This document shows, in pieces, positions 1 through 10,198 of a stretch of DNA of 64,000 nucleotides. The DNA lies in assembly GCF_000807275.1 (NCBI RefSeq), contig NZ_CP009056.1:1985192-2049191 (forward strand), written 5' to 3'. Below the pieces are notes generated by a model. That model was given only the letters and a program-made list of their open reading frames with translations. It searched no databases and was not told the origin of the DNA. The position numbers and the translations under genes were made by a program. The stretch is from Frischella perrara (GTDB lineage: Bacteria > Pseudomonadota > Gammaproteobacteria > Enterobacterales > Orbaceae). Position 1 is the stretch's first letter. Each line of letters opens with the position of its first letter.

Positions 1-1
1 A

Positions 2-202
2 CAGAGTGCGATTTGTAGTTCTATTCAACGTTGTATTGAACGCTATGAACCGCGCATTAGTCATATAAGCGTAAGTATGCATCAAGATCCCATTACTTTT
101 TACCACTATTTTTCTATTATCGCTTATATCAAACATATTAATGAAAATGACAAAATAGAAATAGATATTCACATAAATGATAATAAATTAAAAGTCGTAT
201 AA
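2..202 (+). CDS. tssE: TssE, T6SS baseplate gp25-like protein (3' end only)
   Basis: This is the last 66 codons of an open frame that enters from the left edge and ends with TAA at 200-202. The peptide contains IERYEPRISHISV, which matches the conserved C-terminal part of gp25/TssE proteins, followed by a short beta-rich tail. TssE is a wedge component of the T6SS baseplate in the cytoplasm and works with TssF, TssG and TssK. The gene is directly upstream of tssF with a 40-bp gap, the usual order. The N-terminal half is outside the window. Confidence 0.8.
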   Translation, partial: QSAICSSIQRCIERYEPRISHISVSMHQDPITFYHYFSIIAYIKHINENDKIEIDIHINDNKLKVV

Positions 203-242
203 AAGTCAGATAAATCGAAGATTACAGATTAGGAAAAATAGG

Positions 243-1961
243 ATGCAAGATAGTTTTATACGTAGTGAACGTCATTATCTCTATCAAGAAAGTAAAGAGT
301 TTGTTGATGCTTTTCCACAAGTTTCTAGATACCTATCTGATCTTAGTGCTGATCCAGATATAAATAGAACCTTAGATGGTTTTACTTATTTATGTGCCTT
401 ACTTAATGCAAAATTAGAAAAAGAGTATCCACAATTAACGGCTGGGTTGATGAATATGCTATGGCCGAATTATTTACAACCCACCCCTAGCATGACGATG
501 CTTCAGTTTAAGAATTCGACTAATCGTACTATTGATGTACCTGCTAGTGCGACAGTTTTAAGTCGAGAAAAACATGATGTCGACGTCCAATGTAAATTCA
601 CGTTAACTAGAGATATTCATGTTAGCCCTTTCAATATTACAAGCATCACGCAAAATATTAACAATCAAGAGATAGTTATTAATTTTGAAGCAACCGAGCC
701 AGTATTTCTAACTAAAAATGAATTTAATGCATTACGGTTGTATTGTGGTTCAGATCTTCATTCTGGCTACTTAATATATCTTTGGTTAGCTGAATATCTG
801 GAAGAGGCAACACTATTAGTTAATGATAGTGAATATACGTTAAGAGATCTCTCTTTTGAACCAATTGGTTTTAAAGATATTAATGCCATGTTCATTTATC
901 CTAAAAATACATTTAGTGGCTATCGCTTGCTCCATGAGTATTTTTGCTATCCGGAAGGTTATCTGTTTTGTGATATTAATGGTATACCTGACTATTTCAA
1001 TAAAATTAGCGCAAATAAATTTGCACTAAGGTTAACGTTTCAAAAACCATTACCAAATACCATTAGATTACATGATGAGCTTATTAAAACCAATTGTGCA
1101 CCAGTAAGAAACATATTTTATTATGATTGCGAGCCAATAATTTTAAGTGGTCAAAGAACAGAATACCCACTAGCAATAGATTATAAAAATAAGGATTTTT
1201 ATGAATTATTTGCAATTAACCAAGTTACCGGTTGGTTCAAAGATCATTATCGTGATTATGCATTGTTTGATGGCTTTCATCATCAAGTTACTTATAATAA
1301 AAAACAACCATCATATTACTATTATGTTAATCGCTATCAAGAAGCGAATGACGATCAAATTAATTATACCCTTTCCTTTGTTCGTGATGATGAAACAATT
1401 GTACATGGTCAAGATGAGATCATATCAATAAAAGCATTATGTAGTAATGGCGATCAAGCACAAAGTTTACGGATTGGTGATATTAATGTTGCTGGCGATG
1501 ATATTCCGATTGGAGTTAGTTTTAGTAATATTGCATGTCCCACAAAGGCTATGCGACCAACTCTAAACGCGAGTCTTCAATGGACCACAATTTCATCATT
1601 AGCTCTAAACTATCATTCTTTACTTAATGCAAAATCATTAAATCAAATATTACAAAATTATAACTTCACTACTTTATATAGCCATCGTGCAGAGAAATCA
1701 CTCATAAAACTATTGCACAGTATCGTAGGCTTTGAAACCAATTGGATAAGTTATCCTTATGAAGATCTTAAAGTAACAGGTTATGAATCAACTATTTATA
1801 TAGAGCCTAGTGCATTTAATAATGATGGAGAGATGTATCTTTTTGGTTCGGTAATTGCTCATTTTTATTCTCAATATGCTGCGGTAAATTCTTTTCATTT
1901 TCTTAAATTGGTCAATTCATTAACTAGTGAGGTATATCAATGGAAGTTAATGAATATTTAA
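243..1961 (+). CDS. tssF: TssF, T6SS baseplate wedge protein
   Basis: The 572-residue protein has the TssF (VasA/ImpG) signature: an N-terminal helical part with YLSDLSADPDINRTLDGF, then the segment LEKEYPQLTAGLMNMLWPNYLQP and SMTMLQF, and a C-terminal block with FNNDGEMYLFG. TssF forms the baseplate wedge with TssG and TssE. An AGGA-rich stretch precedes the ATG. The 3' end overlaps tssG by 22 bp, which implies translational coupling. Length is in the usual range for the family. A divergent second copy lies at 17556-19307. Confidence 0.95.
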   Translation: MQDSFIRSERHYLYQESKEFVDAFPQVSRYLSDLSADPDINRTLDGFTYLCALLNAKLEKEYPQLTAGLMNMLWPNYLQPTPSMTMLQFKNSTNRTIDVPASATVLSREKHDVDVQCKFTLTRDIHVSPFNITSITQNINNQEIVINFEATEPVFLTKNEFNALRLYCGSDLHSGYLIYLWLAEYLEEATLLVNDSEYTLRDLSFEPIGFKDINAMFIYPKNTFSGYRLLHEYFCYPEGYLFCDINGIPDYFNKISANKFALRLTFQKPLPNTIRLHDELIKTNCAPVRNIFYYDCEPIILSGQRTEYPLAIDYKNKDFYELFAINQVTGWFKDHYRDYALFDGFHHQVTYNKKQPSYYYYVNRYQEANDDQINYTLSFVRDDETIVHGQDEIISIKALCSNGDQAQSLRIGDINVAGDDIPIGVSFSNIACPTKAMRPTLNASLQWTTISSLALNYHSLLNAKSLNQILQNYNFTTLYSHRAEKSLIKLLHSIVGFETNWISYPYEDLKVTGYESTIYIEPSAFNNDGEMYLFGSVIAHFYSQYAAVNSFHFLKLVNSLTSEVYQWKLMNI

Positions 1962-2917
1962 TACCATCTGAAATTGAAAAATTTCAATTTTTCCAACTTA
2001 CTGAATATCTCTATCGGTATAAGGGTATTGATATTGATTCTCTGTTGAAATTGGCTCCTAAAGCGGATCCTTTACGTTTTGTTGGTGATGCATCATTATC
2101 GTTTGTTACGCGTGATATTACGGCTATAACAATGGCCAAAGAGAAGATACAAGTCAAAATTCCATTTAATAATTTGCTTGGTGCTCATTCTCCATTACCT
2201 AGTTATTATCTTGATGATTTAGTATGGGAAGATTTACAAGAGGATCCGCGTGTAGTTACCCTACTTAATTTATTCAATCACCGGCTCAATGTTTTTCTCT
2301 ATAAAATCTGGCGGAAATACCGCTACTTTATTAGTTTTAAACATAATGGTGAGGATGAAGTATCGCAGCGCATGTTTGCCCTAGTTGGTTTAGGATCAAA
2401 ACGCATTCGCGATTTATTGCTTGTTAATCAAAGTAAGATGCTTTCATATGCAGGTATTCTTGCCAATTCAAGCCGATCACCTCAACTTATCTCGGCCCTT
2501 ATCTCGCATTGTTTTGAATTATCTTCAGTTAAAATTCAATCATGGCAATTTAGGCGCGTTGAAATTCCTGCTCAGCAGCAAAATAAAATTGGTAAAAAAA
2601 ATAATATACTTGGAAAAAGCTTTATAGTTGGTAGTCATATGCCTAACTATACTGGTAAATTTATCCTCACCATCGGCGACTTGAGCTTTAAAGAGATGGA
2701 AAGATTCTTACCTACTGGTTCTTTATACCATTCTCTTATCAATTTTGTTTCATTTATTTTGCGTGATCAATTAGCTTGGGATTTACAACTAATTTTATCC
2801 AATAATCAGGCATCAAGTATGAAACTTGGTACTGATACTAGCTGTTATCTTGGTTGGACAACATTTTTAGGACAGCCACCGAATAATCCATGTGCTTTGC
2901 TTACGATTCAGGAATAA
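1940..2917 (+). CDS. tssG: TssG, T6SS baseplate wedge protein
   Basis: The 325-residue protein matches TssG (VasB/ImpH): an early FFQLTEYLYRYKG segment, then VTRDITAITMA, the central NLFNHRLNVFLYKIWRKYR motif typical of the family, and a C-terminal LGWTTFLG. It is the obligate partner of TssF in the baseplate wedge. The start lies inside the end of tssF and is preceded by GAGG at 1928-1931, so the overlap is real and coupled. Length is close to the family norm. Confidence 0.95.
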   Translation: MEVNEYLIPSEIEKFQFFQLTEYLYRYKGIDIDSLLKLAPKADPLRFVGDASLSFVTRDITAITMAKEKIQVKIPFNNLLGAHSPLPSYYLDDLVWEDLQEDPRVVTLLNLFNHRLNVFLYKIWRKYRYFISFKHNGEDEVSQRMFALVGLGSKRIRDLLLVNQSKMLSYAGILANSSRSPQLISALISHCFELSSVKIQSWQFRRVEIPAQQQNKIGKKNNILGKSFIVGSHMPNYTGKFILTIGDLSFKEMERFLPTGSLYHSLINFVSFILRDQLAWDLQLILSNNQASSMKLGTDTSCYLGWTTFLGQPPNNPCALLTIQE

Positions 2918-2919
2918 TT

Positions 2920-4155
2920 ATGAAAACAACGGATACATTAACATTAAAAATATTAAATAATGATAATTTAGCCAGTGGAAAACATGGTACTGCTTTATTT
3001 GCCATAGATGGTGGTACAATTGGTAACACTGATGATAACCACTGGTCTATTCAGAGCCAAACACAATCAGTTGAACAAGTTCATGCAAATATTGAAATGA
3101 TAGATGGTTATTTCTGTATTAGCGCCTATGCACCTAATATACTACTTAACGATATTGATCTCTTTAATAAAAATAAACCGATCCGCTTACAGCATAATGA
3201 TTTACTTGTTATTGGTGATCTTAACATCAAAGTGCGTATTAATGATAATGGAATCCCAAGACCTGATCCATTAGCGATAAGTCCAGAAAATATCATTTCT
3301 AATTATCAAAATCCGCTAAGTGAAATTCTGAATAAAGAGAAAGCGGACTTTAGTGAACCATCCCTAACAAATAAAGTTGAGGCGCCGTTAATTACGCCTT
3401 TGCCTGTTGACCCATTAAAAGTTCTAGACTCTGAAAAATCATCGGCGATCTATAATGCATCACCCGAGACATCAGTATTTGATTCGCCGACAGATAATAT
3501 TTTAGAACAATCTATCAAGTTAAATCCATTGACAGGTCATTTCTTTAATGATGAAAATCGTTTAACAAATGTTGCTATTCAACCCCTTTATCAAGGACTA
3601 AGAACGACATTACCCTTAAATAATAGCCAAGAAGCTTATGATGTCCTTGAAGAGATAGGACACAGTATTAAGGCCATAATCGATGGTCTATGTGATCTGC
3701 ATAACAATCACCTTCATTTGGCAAATAAGCAATTAACGCCAACTGAAGATAATCCATTGTATTTAAATTTAGATTATCAAGAGACGCTAAATTTACTTTA
3801 TTCTACTGATAAATGCCCTGTGCATCTTTGTGCTCCTTCGGCAATTACTGAAAGTCTAAATCACATTAAATTTCATCATCAGGCTAATAAAATTGCTATT
3901 TCTAAAGCGCTTTCAGCATTACTTGAGGCCTTTGCACCAGTAGCATTAAAACAACGTTTCATACGCTATCGTCGGCATTACGAAAAAGGCAATACCGATA
4001 GTGAATGGGCATGGAATATGTACAGCAGTTATTACAATGAACTCATTTCGAAACGTCAACAAGGTTTCGATAAATTGTTTTGGGAAATATATGAACAAGC
4101 CTATGACCAAAATATTCGTCGCTTAAAAAAAGAGCAAGATCAAAAGGAGCAATGA
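2920..4155 (+). CDS. tagH: TagH-like FHA-domain protein of the T6SS
   Basis: The protein has about 411 residues. Residues about 15-115 look like a forkhead-associated (FHA) domain, with a GTIGN turn, the helix-poor VHANIEMIDGYFCISAY stretch and a LQHNDLLVIGD turn. A variable linker is followed by a C-terminal helical domain (about 230-400) as in TagH/ImpI/VasC. Such proteins modulate T6SS assembly, often through threonine phosphorylation. No PpkA kinase or PppA phosphatase is seen in this window. An upstream in-frame ATG at 2890 lies inside tssG. I chose 2920 because AGGA at 2910-2913 is correctly spaced and the start then follows the tssG stop. Confidence 0.85.
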   Translation: MKTTDTLTLKILNNDNLASGKHGTALFAIDGGTIGNTDDNHWSIQSQTQSVEQVHANIEMIDGYFCISAYAPNILLNDIDLFNKNKPIRLQHNDLLVIGDLNIKVRINDNGIPRPDPLAISPENIISNYQNPLSEILNKEKADFSEPSLTNKVEAPLITPLPVDPLKVLDSEKSSAIYNASPETSVFDSPTDNILEQSIKLNPLTGHFFNDENRLTNVAIQPLYQGLRTTLPLNNSQEAYDVLEEIGHSIKAIIDGLCDLHNNHLHLANKQLTPTEDNPLYLNLDYQETLNLLYSTDKCPVHLCAPSAITESLNHIKFHHQANKIAISKALSALLEAFAPVALKQRFIRYRRHYEKGNTDSEWAWNMYSSYYNELISKRQQGFDKLFWEIYEQAYDQNIRRLKKEQDQKEQ

Positions 4156-4679
4156 TGAAGTATTTTTGGCTAGCTATTTTATTACTATCATCCTTGATAT
4201 TAAATGGATGTGAAACTAGTAAAAAAATCTATATGGTTATTTCTGATCCTGGTGTACCTGTAGGCTATCCGGAAAATGAAGCGAGTGAAGTATCGTTTTC
4301 GATTCTAGCTGATAAGGATATTAATTTAAATTATAGTGGAGAACCTACCCCTGTTGATATACAACTAATATATCTTAATGAAGAATCAAAAATATTAAAT
4401 GTTGACTATTATCAAATTGCAACAGAACCATTAGATCAACTGCTTAGCAAAAACTATATTGACCACCAAGATTATACGGTTGAGCCTGGACAATTTAAGA
4501 TATTAAAACCATTTAAGCTCGATCAAAACACCCAATTCATCGCTGTGATCGCACATTATGCCGACGCTGATAGTAGTGTTGTTCAATGGTTAGACCTGAT
4601 CAAGGTTGAAAGTACCGGACAAAAATACACATTGTTAATACATGTACGTTCCGACGAAGTTGAAATTAAAAAAACGTAA
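4155..4679 (+). CDS. tssJ: TssJ, T6SS outer-membrane lipoprotein
   Basis: The protein has about 174 residues with a lipoprotein signal: a hydrophobic run followed by the lipobox LILNGC, so Cys19 would be acylated. The mature part is beta-rich, as in TssJ/SciN, which anchors the TssJLM membrane complex to the outer membrane and contacts TssM. The gene overlaps the end of tagH. Two adjacent ATGs exist (4152 and 4155). The AGGAG at 4145-4149 is better spaced for 4155. Position between tagH and tssK is standard for this operon type. Confidence 0.9.
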   Translation: MKYFWLAILLLSSLILNGCETSKKIYMVISDPGVPVGYPENEASEVSFSILADKDINLNYSGEPTPVDIQLIYLNEESKILNVDYYQIATEPLDQLLSKNYIDHQDYTVEPGQFKILKPFKLDQNTQFIAVIAHYADADSSVVQWLDLIKVESTGQKYTLLIHVRSDEVEIKKT

Positions 4680-4691
4680 AGGATTCACTCT

Positions 4692-6035
4692 ATGGCAAGT
4701 AAAAACCGCGTTATCTGGAAAGAAGGGATGTCAGTTTCCCCTCAACATTTTCAACAACAACAACGCCACATTGATTATCTCGTTTCATTCAAAAGTGAGG
4801 CTACCATAAACTATGGATATGGTTTTAGCCGATTACAACTCGATCTGGAATTGCTTAAATTGGGCAGAATTGGAATTACAGAAGCACTTGGAATTATGCC
4901 AGATGGAACATTATTTGAAATTCCTTATCAAGACATACAACCACAACCCATTGAAATAAAACAATTGACCACTAGTGAGAGTAAAAATATCTATTTAGCT
5001 CTGCCGATTATGAATGAAGCGCTTAGTGAGGTTGACTCTGCACTTGAACTTTCATCAGACAGTTGTCGTTATAAAAAAACGCCAATACCAGTTAAAGATT
5101 TACACACCAAAGGTGGTAGTTATATCCAGTTAGATGGCGCACAGTTAGCACCTAAAATAGTACAAGGTTCTGATGATCTCAATGCCTATACCATTCTACC
5201 TTTATGTCGCATTAAAGAACTTAGAACCGACGGTACAATTATCCTTGATGAAGATTTTATTCCAACCATATCTAAAGTTAGGGCAGCTCCGCATTTACAA
5301 AATTTCTTAGAAGAAGTTGCTAATTTAGTTGCTGAACGTGCTAGACAACTTTCTGAAAAAATCGGGGCGCCAACTCAACAAGGTGTTGCCGGTATTGCTG
5401 AATTTCTAATGCTACAACTTCTTAATGCAGCAAAGCCTCGTTACCGACATCTTGCTTATACTAAAATGGTTCATCCTGAAACGCTCTATTTAATATTAAC
5501 TCAAACCTGTTCTGAACTTATGACGTTTACTTCAGAATCTAAAATAGCAATAGAGTTCAAACAATATAATCATGATGACCTAACAAATACATTCAAAGAT
5601 TTAATTTTAGCGACTCGTCAGGCATTAAGTATTGTTCTAACGCCACGTGCTGTTTCTATTCCGCTTAGTGAACAAAATGGTATGTTTATCGGTACTATTC
5701 AAGATCAGGAATTACTCAAAACTGCCAATTTTGTATTAGCGGTTAAAACTCAAATACCACAAGAACAATTAATCCGAACTTTTGTACAACAAACAAAGAT
5801 TGGTTCATCTTTAACTATTGAAAAATTAGTTCGTGTTCAGTTGACAGGTATTCCATTAGTTCCACTATCAGCTGCTCCACCACAATTGCCATTTCACGCC
5901 GGCTATACCTACTTCCAACTGGATACTCATGCTCAAAGTTGGGAAGATATTATTAAAACAAATAGCATCGCTTTTCATGTTGCCGGTAATTTCCCCGAGC
6001 TTCAATTGCAATTTTGGGCAGTAAGGAGTAAATAA
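4692..6035 (+). CDS. tssK: TssK, T6SS baseplate adaptor
   Basis: The 447-residue protein begins with the hallmark VIWKEGMSVSPQHFQQQQRH of TssK (VasE/ImpJ) proteins and keeps the family's length. The C-terminal part includes FPELQLQFWAVR, also typical. TssK forms trimers that link the baseplate wedges to the cytoplasmic domains of TssL and TssM. AAAGGA precedes the ATG. The stop codon overlaps the start of tssL, indicating coupling. Confidence 0.96.
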   Translation: MASKNRVIWKEGMSVSPQHFQQQQRHIDYLVSFKSEATINYGYGFSRLQLDLELLKLGRIGITEALGIMPDGTLFEIPYQDIQPQPIEIKQLTTSESKNIYLALPIMNEALSEVDSALELSSDSCRYKKTPIPVKDLHTKGGSYIQLDGAQLAPKIVQGSDDLNAYTILPLCRIKELRTDGTIILDEDFIPTISKVRAAPHLQNFLEEVANLVAERARQLSEKIGAPTQQGVAGIAEFLMLQLLNAAKPRYRHLAYTKMVHPETLYLILTQTCSELMTFTSESKIAIEFKQYNHDDLTNTFKDLILATRQALSIVLTPRAVSIPLSEQNGMFIGTIQDQELLKTANFVLAVKTQIPQEQLIRTFVQQTKIGSSLTIEKLVRVQLTGIPLVPLSAAPPQLPFHAGYTYFQLDTHAQSWEDIIKTNSIAFHVAGNFPELQLQFWAVRSK

Positions 6036-6799
6036 TGTCGGAACAAGTTATTCGTCATGGTGCTAATGCTTCTATTCAATATCATAATAAATTGGAGCAA
6101 TATTCATTGCTTTTACGAGGCGATAATATCAATCCCATTATAGATGCAGCGACACCACTTTTAGGAATGATTCTACGTATTCAGGATCTAACCACGCCGA
6201 TAACTGATCCTGATTATCTTTATCGACAAATAGTGACAGATATACAAACGATTGAGCAACAGCTCGAACTTAAAAATTATGAACCTGGCTCAATCATCAC
6301 TTTCCGTTATGTACTTTGTTCCTTTATTGATGAAACTATCATGAGTTCAGAACCTTCATTAGCCAAATTCTGGAGTAAAAAATCCTTGCTCATTCATTTC
6401 CATAATGAAGGCTGGGGAGGTGAACGGGTTTTCCAAATTACGGAACGTTTAATGAATGAACCGAAACGTTATAAAGATATGCTTGAATTTATCTACTTAT
6501 GTTTTGGTTTAGGCTTTAGAGGTCGTTATAAAGTACAAAACCCAAATAGTGACGAGTTTGAAAAATTATTTAGACGCTTAAATGCCCTACTCCAATCGTT
6601 AAATGGTGAACCCGCAGCGACATTTCTTAATCTTGGTGAGGTTCAAGCATCAGAATATAAACTACCAAAACAAATCACGAGAAGGCATATCTTATTTTTA
6701 ACTTGTGGATTAATTTTATTAGCTTATTTCTTCTATTTACTAAGCTTAAATTTACAAAGTGCTGAAATTTTGGAACAACTTAATTTGTTATTAAAATAA
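6035..6799 (+). CDS. tssL: TssL (DotU-like) inner-membrane protein of the T6SS
   Basis: The 254-residue protein has a cytoplasmic helical domain with FRYVLCSFIDETIMSS and the family's FHNEGWGGERVF and LGFRGRYKV motifs, followed by one C-terminal membrane segment (about residues 217-240, HILFLTCGLILLAYFFYLL). That is the tail-anchored DotU/TssL architecture. No peptidoglycan-binding OmpA domain is fused, so this is the short form. TssL recruits the baseplate through TssK and joins TssM and TssJ in the membrane complex. AAGGAG lies just before the start, which overlaps the tssK stop. Confidence 0.95.
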   Translation: MSEQVIRHGANASIQYHNKLEQYSLLLRGDNINPIIDAATPLLGMILRIQDLTTPITDPDYLYRQIVTDIQTIEQQLELKNYEPGSIITFRYVLCSFIDETIMSSEPSLAKFWSKKSLLIHFHNEGWGGERVFQITERLMNEPKRYKDMLEFIYLCFGLGFRGRYKVQNPNSDEFEKLFRRLNALLQSLNGEPAATFLNLGEVQASEYKLPKQITRRHILFLTCGLILLAYFFYLLSLNLQSAEILEQLNLLLK

Positions 6800-6812
6800 A
6801 TAGGATCGTACT

Positions 6813-9506
6813 ATGATTCATATCGATTTACCGCAACTGATTAAACATCTTAACCCAATAAGTCGTCATATTTTTGAAAATGCTGCTGCTGTTTGTGTCA
6901 ATTCACAATCAATGGAAATTACAGTGGCTCATTTCCTTTTACAAAGTATTGCAACACCCTTATCAGATGTTAGACAAATTTTATCGAAAGCCAACATTGA
7001 TCCTGAAAATCTTAAAAACTGTTTAGAAGAAGTACCTTTTGATATTTCTGTAACTTCTTCACCAACACCAAGTTTCTCGCCACTACTCGTCGAATTACTT
7101 CAGGATGCTTTTTTACTTAATAGTGCTGAATTTAAAGATACTAATCTACGAACAGGCACCCTTTTGTTAGCTATCTTGCATAGTCCATTACGTTATTTAC
7201 CCAAATCTGCGGTACAACTACTTTCCCAAATCAATAAAGATCAACTTAAATCGCAATTTTCTATATGGACTAGTGGCTCTGCTGAAAATAGTACACCAAC
7301 CACACCAACATCAACTAATACTAATCAAGTTGAACAAACTTTATTAGAACGCTATGCCGTTGATATGACAAAGCAAGCTATCGAAGGGAAATTAGATCCA
7401 GTGTTAGGAAGAACGCACGAAATAGATCTCATGATTGATATTCTTTGTCGACGTCGAAAAAATAATCCAATTATCGTTGGTGAAGCTGGGGTTGGTAAAA
7501 GTGCGCTTATTGAAGGGTTGGCATTAAGAATTGCTGAAAAAAATGTACCTAAACAGCTTATAGGTACCCACATCATGAACCTTGATTTAGGTGCATTACA
7601 AGCTGGTGCATCAATAAAAGGTGAATTTGAAAAACGCTTCAAGGGCATTATGTCAGAAGTTATTCATTCCCCTGAACCAATTATTTTATTTATTGATGAA
7701 GCTCATACAATTATTGGATCGGGTAATCCTAGTGGTGGTTTAGACATATCTAATTTATTAAAGCCAGCCTTAGCTCGTGGTGAATTAAAAACCATTGCTG
7801 CCACAACTTGGAGTGAATATAAAAAATACTTCGAAAAAGATGCGGCACTATCACGTCGTTTTCAATTAGTAAAAGTTAAAGAACCTACCGTTGAAGAAGC
7901 CATTATCATCATGCGTGGTCTTCGTAAAATTTATGAAAAATCACATGGTGTATTAATTGATGATGAGGCTTTGATTGCTTCAGCTCAATTAAGTGCTCGT
8001 TATCTTTCTGGTCGCCAATTACCTGATAAAGCAATTGATGTATTAGATACAGCCTGTGCACGTGTTTCTATCAATTTAACTTCACCTCCACGTCAAGTAT
8101 CACAACTTCAAAACCTGTTATACCAATATCAGGAAGAAATTGCTTTATTGGAAAGAGAAAATAGAGTTGGTTTGGGCAACCATGATCAGCGTCTAGTAGA
8201 ATTAAAGCAACAAATGGAGACAACACAGGAAAATTTAGCCCAAATTCATACTCAATGGCATCAGCAACAAACGATTGTTAATCGTCTAATTGAGTTACGT
8301 GCATCACTATTATCGCCGGTCGAGATAGCTAGCGATTCTGAATCACAAGTTAAAAAAATATCTACCAATGAAACAAATTCTGATGAACAAACAAATGAGA
8401 TAATTGATGACATTAAAAGTGAAGAATCAGTCCTTGATGAGCTTAACCAACTTAGTAATGAATTAATTACTCTACAAAAAGACGGAGTATTAGTTTCACC
8501 ACATGTAAGCAAGCAGCAAGTTTCCGCTGTAATAGCTGAATGGACTGGTGTGCCACTCAATCGCATTTCTCAAAATGAAGTATCAGTAATCACTAACTTA
8601 CCTGATTATTTAGGTAAAGAAATTAAAGGTCAAGACTTAGCCATTGCATCATTGCATCGCCATCTATTAACGGCTAGAGCTGATTTACGACGTTCAGGAA
8701 GACCATTAGGAGCTTTTCTACTGGTTGGACCAAGTGGTGTTGGTAAAACTGAATCAGTGATTCAAATTGCTGAATTATTATTCGGTGGTCGGCAGTACCT
8801 TACTACAATCAATATGTCAGAATATCAGGAAAAACATACCGTTTCTCGTTTAATCGGTTCACCGCCGGGTTATGTTGGCTATGGTGAAGGTGGTATATTA
8901 ACGGAAAGTATTCGACAAAAACCTTACTCGGTTGTGTTATTAGATGAAGCAGAAAAAGCACATCCTGACGTATTAAATCTATTTTATCAAGCTTTCGATA
9001 AGGGTGAATTAGCTGATGGTGAAGGTCGTATCATTGATTGTAAAAACATTGTTTTCTTCCTCACTTCCAATTTAGGTTATCAAACAATTGTCGACTATGC
9101 TGACCGTCCTGAAGAAATAAACGATCAACTTTATCAAGAGTTAGCTGCTTTTTTCAAACCCGCATTATTAGCGAGAATGGAAGTGGTACCTTATCTGCCA
9201 TTATCAAGTGATGTACTGCTAAATATCGTACATGGCAAATTGAAAAAATTAGAAAAGAATCTTTATGATAAATTTCAATCGGAAGTGGTTTTTGATGATG
9301 AAGTTTGTGAACAAATTATCCTCAATGCAACGCGTTCAGAAAATGGTGCTAGAATGTTGGAATCTATTATAGATGGACATCTTCTTCCCCCTGCATCATT
9401 ACAAATACTTAATAAGTTAGCCGCTGGCGAGCCAATTAATTACATTAGGTTTAGTGTCATTGATAACCAATTTACTACATACATTGGTGAACGCGAGGAT
9501 TCCTAA
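6813..9506 (+). CDS. tssH: TssH/ClpV, T6SS sheath-disassembly AAA+ ATPase
   Basis: The 897-residue Hsp100-type ATPase has an N-terminal Clp repeat domain (about 1-150), a Ser/Thr-rich linker, and two AAA+ modules. The first Walker A is GEAGVGKS near residue 225 with Walker B FIDEAHT. The second is GPSGVGKT near residue 640 with LLDEAEKAHPDV. An acidic insertion lies in the middle region at about residues 500-545. ClpV dismantles contracted TssB/TssC sheaths for recycling. The N-terminal IDLPQLIKHLNP start is typical of ClpV rather than ClpB. It follows tssL by 13 bp with an AGGA ribosome site. Confidence 0.96.
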   Translation: MIHIDLPQLIKHLNPISRHIFENAAAVCVNSQSMEITVAHFLLQSIATPLSDVRQILSKANIDPENLKNCLEEVPFDISVTSSPTPSFSPLLVELLQDAFLLNSAEFKDTNLRTGTLLLAILHSPLRYLPKSAVQLLSQINKDQLKSQFSIWTSGSAENSTPTTPTSTNTNQVEQTLLERYAVDMTKQAIEGKLDPVLGRTHEIDLMIDILCRRRKNNPIIVGEAGVGKSALIEGLALRIAEKNVPKQLIGTHIMNLDLGALQAGASIKGEFEKRFKGIMSEVIHSPEPIILFIDEAHTIIGSGNPSGGLDISNLLKPALARGELKTIAATTWSEYKKYFEKDAALSRRFQLVKVKEPTVEEAIIIMRGLRKIYEKSHGVLIDDEALIASAQLSARYLSGRQLPDKAIDVLDTACARVSINLTSPPRQVSQLQNLLYQYQEEIALLERENRVGLGNHDQRLVELKQQMETTQENLAQIHTQWHQQQTIVNRLIELRASLLSPVEIASDSESQVKKISTNETNSDEQTNEIIDDIKSEESVLDELNQLSNELITLQKDGVLVSPHVSKQQVSAVIAEWTGVPLNRISQNEVSVITNLPDYLGKEIKGQDLAIASLHRHLLTARADLRRSGRPLGAFLLVGPSGVGKTESVIQIAELLFGGRQYLTTINMSEYQEKHTVSRLIGSPPGYVGYGEGGILTESIRQKPYSVVLLDEAEKAHPDVLNLFYQAFDKGELADGEGRIIDCKNIVFFLTSNLGYQTIVDYADRPEEINDQLYQELAAFFKPALLARMEVVPYLPLSSDVLLNIVHGKLKKLEKNLYDKFQSEVVFDDEVCEQIILNATRSENGARMLESIIDGHLLPPASLQILNKLAAGEPINYIRFSVIDNQFTTYIGEREDS

Positions 9507-9508
9507 AT

Positions 9509-10192
9509 ATGACAATCTCTTTTGATAATATAAATACTCGCTCTTATACTGCTATCATATTAATGTTATTAATCTTATTTTCATGTTCGCTAAAGGCAGA
9601 AGATGATATTACGCAACAATTACTTCAATGCCGTGAAGAAACCTCTGCGTTAATTCGATTAGATTGCTACGATAATACACTAAAGTCTAAATATGGTGAT
9701 CTGGAGAAACAAAAAAAACCTATTTTCAGCAGTGAGATAGCTGCTCGAATTTTAGCTCAAGAAAAAGAACGCAATAATGAGGATATTGATCATTTCATTA
9801 AGAGTGAAGCACAAGGCGCCATATCAAAAGAGATTATTCTTACTATACCAGCTCTAGGAGTAAAGCCACCACGACCGGTATTAGCTTTTAGTTGCTTAGA
9901 TCATATAACACGTATGCAAATCGTACTTTTTCAACCACAGCCTAACTCATCTCGTCAATTCACACTTAAAACAAATACTAATATAAATCTTAATGTTAGT
10001 TGGTTTATTCGAGATGATGGTTATTTACTTGAAAGCAGTCGTGGATTACCTGTTATTTCACAAATTCAACGATTATTTAACGCTGAAACAATCTACATTG
10101 AATCCGATAATCCATATATAAACGGACTTTCTTTTAATATTCATAATTTGGCTCAGGAGATCACCCCTTTGCGCCAAGCATGCAGATGGTAA
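9509..10192 (+). CDS. VasI/TagO-like T6SS-associated exported protein
   Basis: The 227-residue protein has an N-terminal hydrophobic segment (about 13-32) that looks like a signal peptide or anchor. It is followed by a short Cys-containing region, LLQCREETSALIRLDCYDN, which resembles the start of VasI/TagO proteins found next to clpV and tssA. The C-terminal part is beta-rich with further Cys residues. The function of the family is not settled; it is accessory to T6SS assembly. It starts 2 bp after the clpV stop with GAGGA upstream, so it belongs to the operon. Family assignment rests on the N-terminal pattern and position. Confidence 0.7.
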   Translation: MTISFDNINTRSYTAIILMLLILFSCSLKAEDDITQQLLQCREETSALIRLDCYDNTLKSKYGDLEKQKKPIFSSEIAARILAQEKERNNEDIDHFIKSEAQGAISKEIILTIPALGVKPPRPVLAFSCLDHITRMQIVLFQPQPNSSRQFTLKTNTNINLNVSWFIRDDGYLLESSRGLPVISQIQRLFNAETIYIESDNPYINGLSFNIHNLAQEITPLRQACRW

Positions 10193-10198
10193 TAACAC

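Noticed and set aside
8261..8566. Minus-strand open frame inside clpV
   Set aside because: It is antisense to the ClpV linker region, with no ribosome site or protein features. The same reasoning applies to other antisense frames in long genes.
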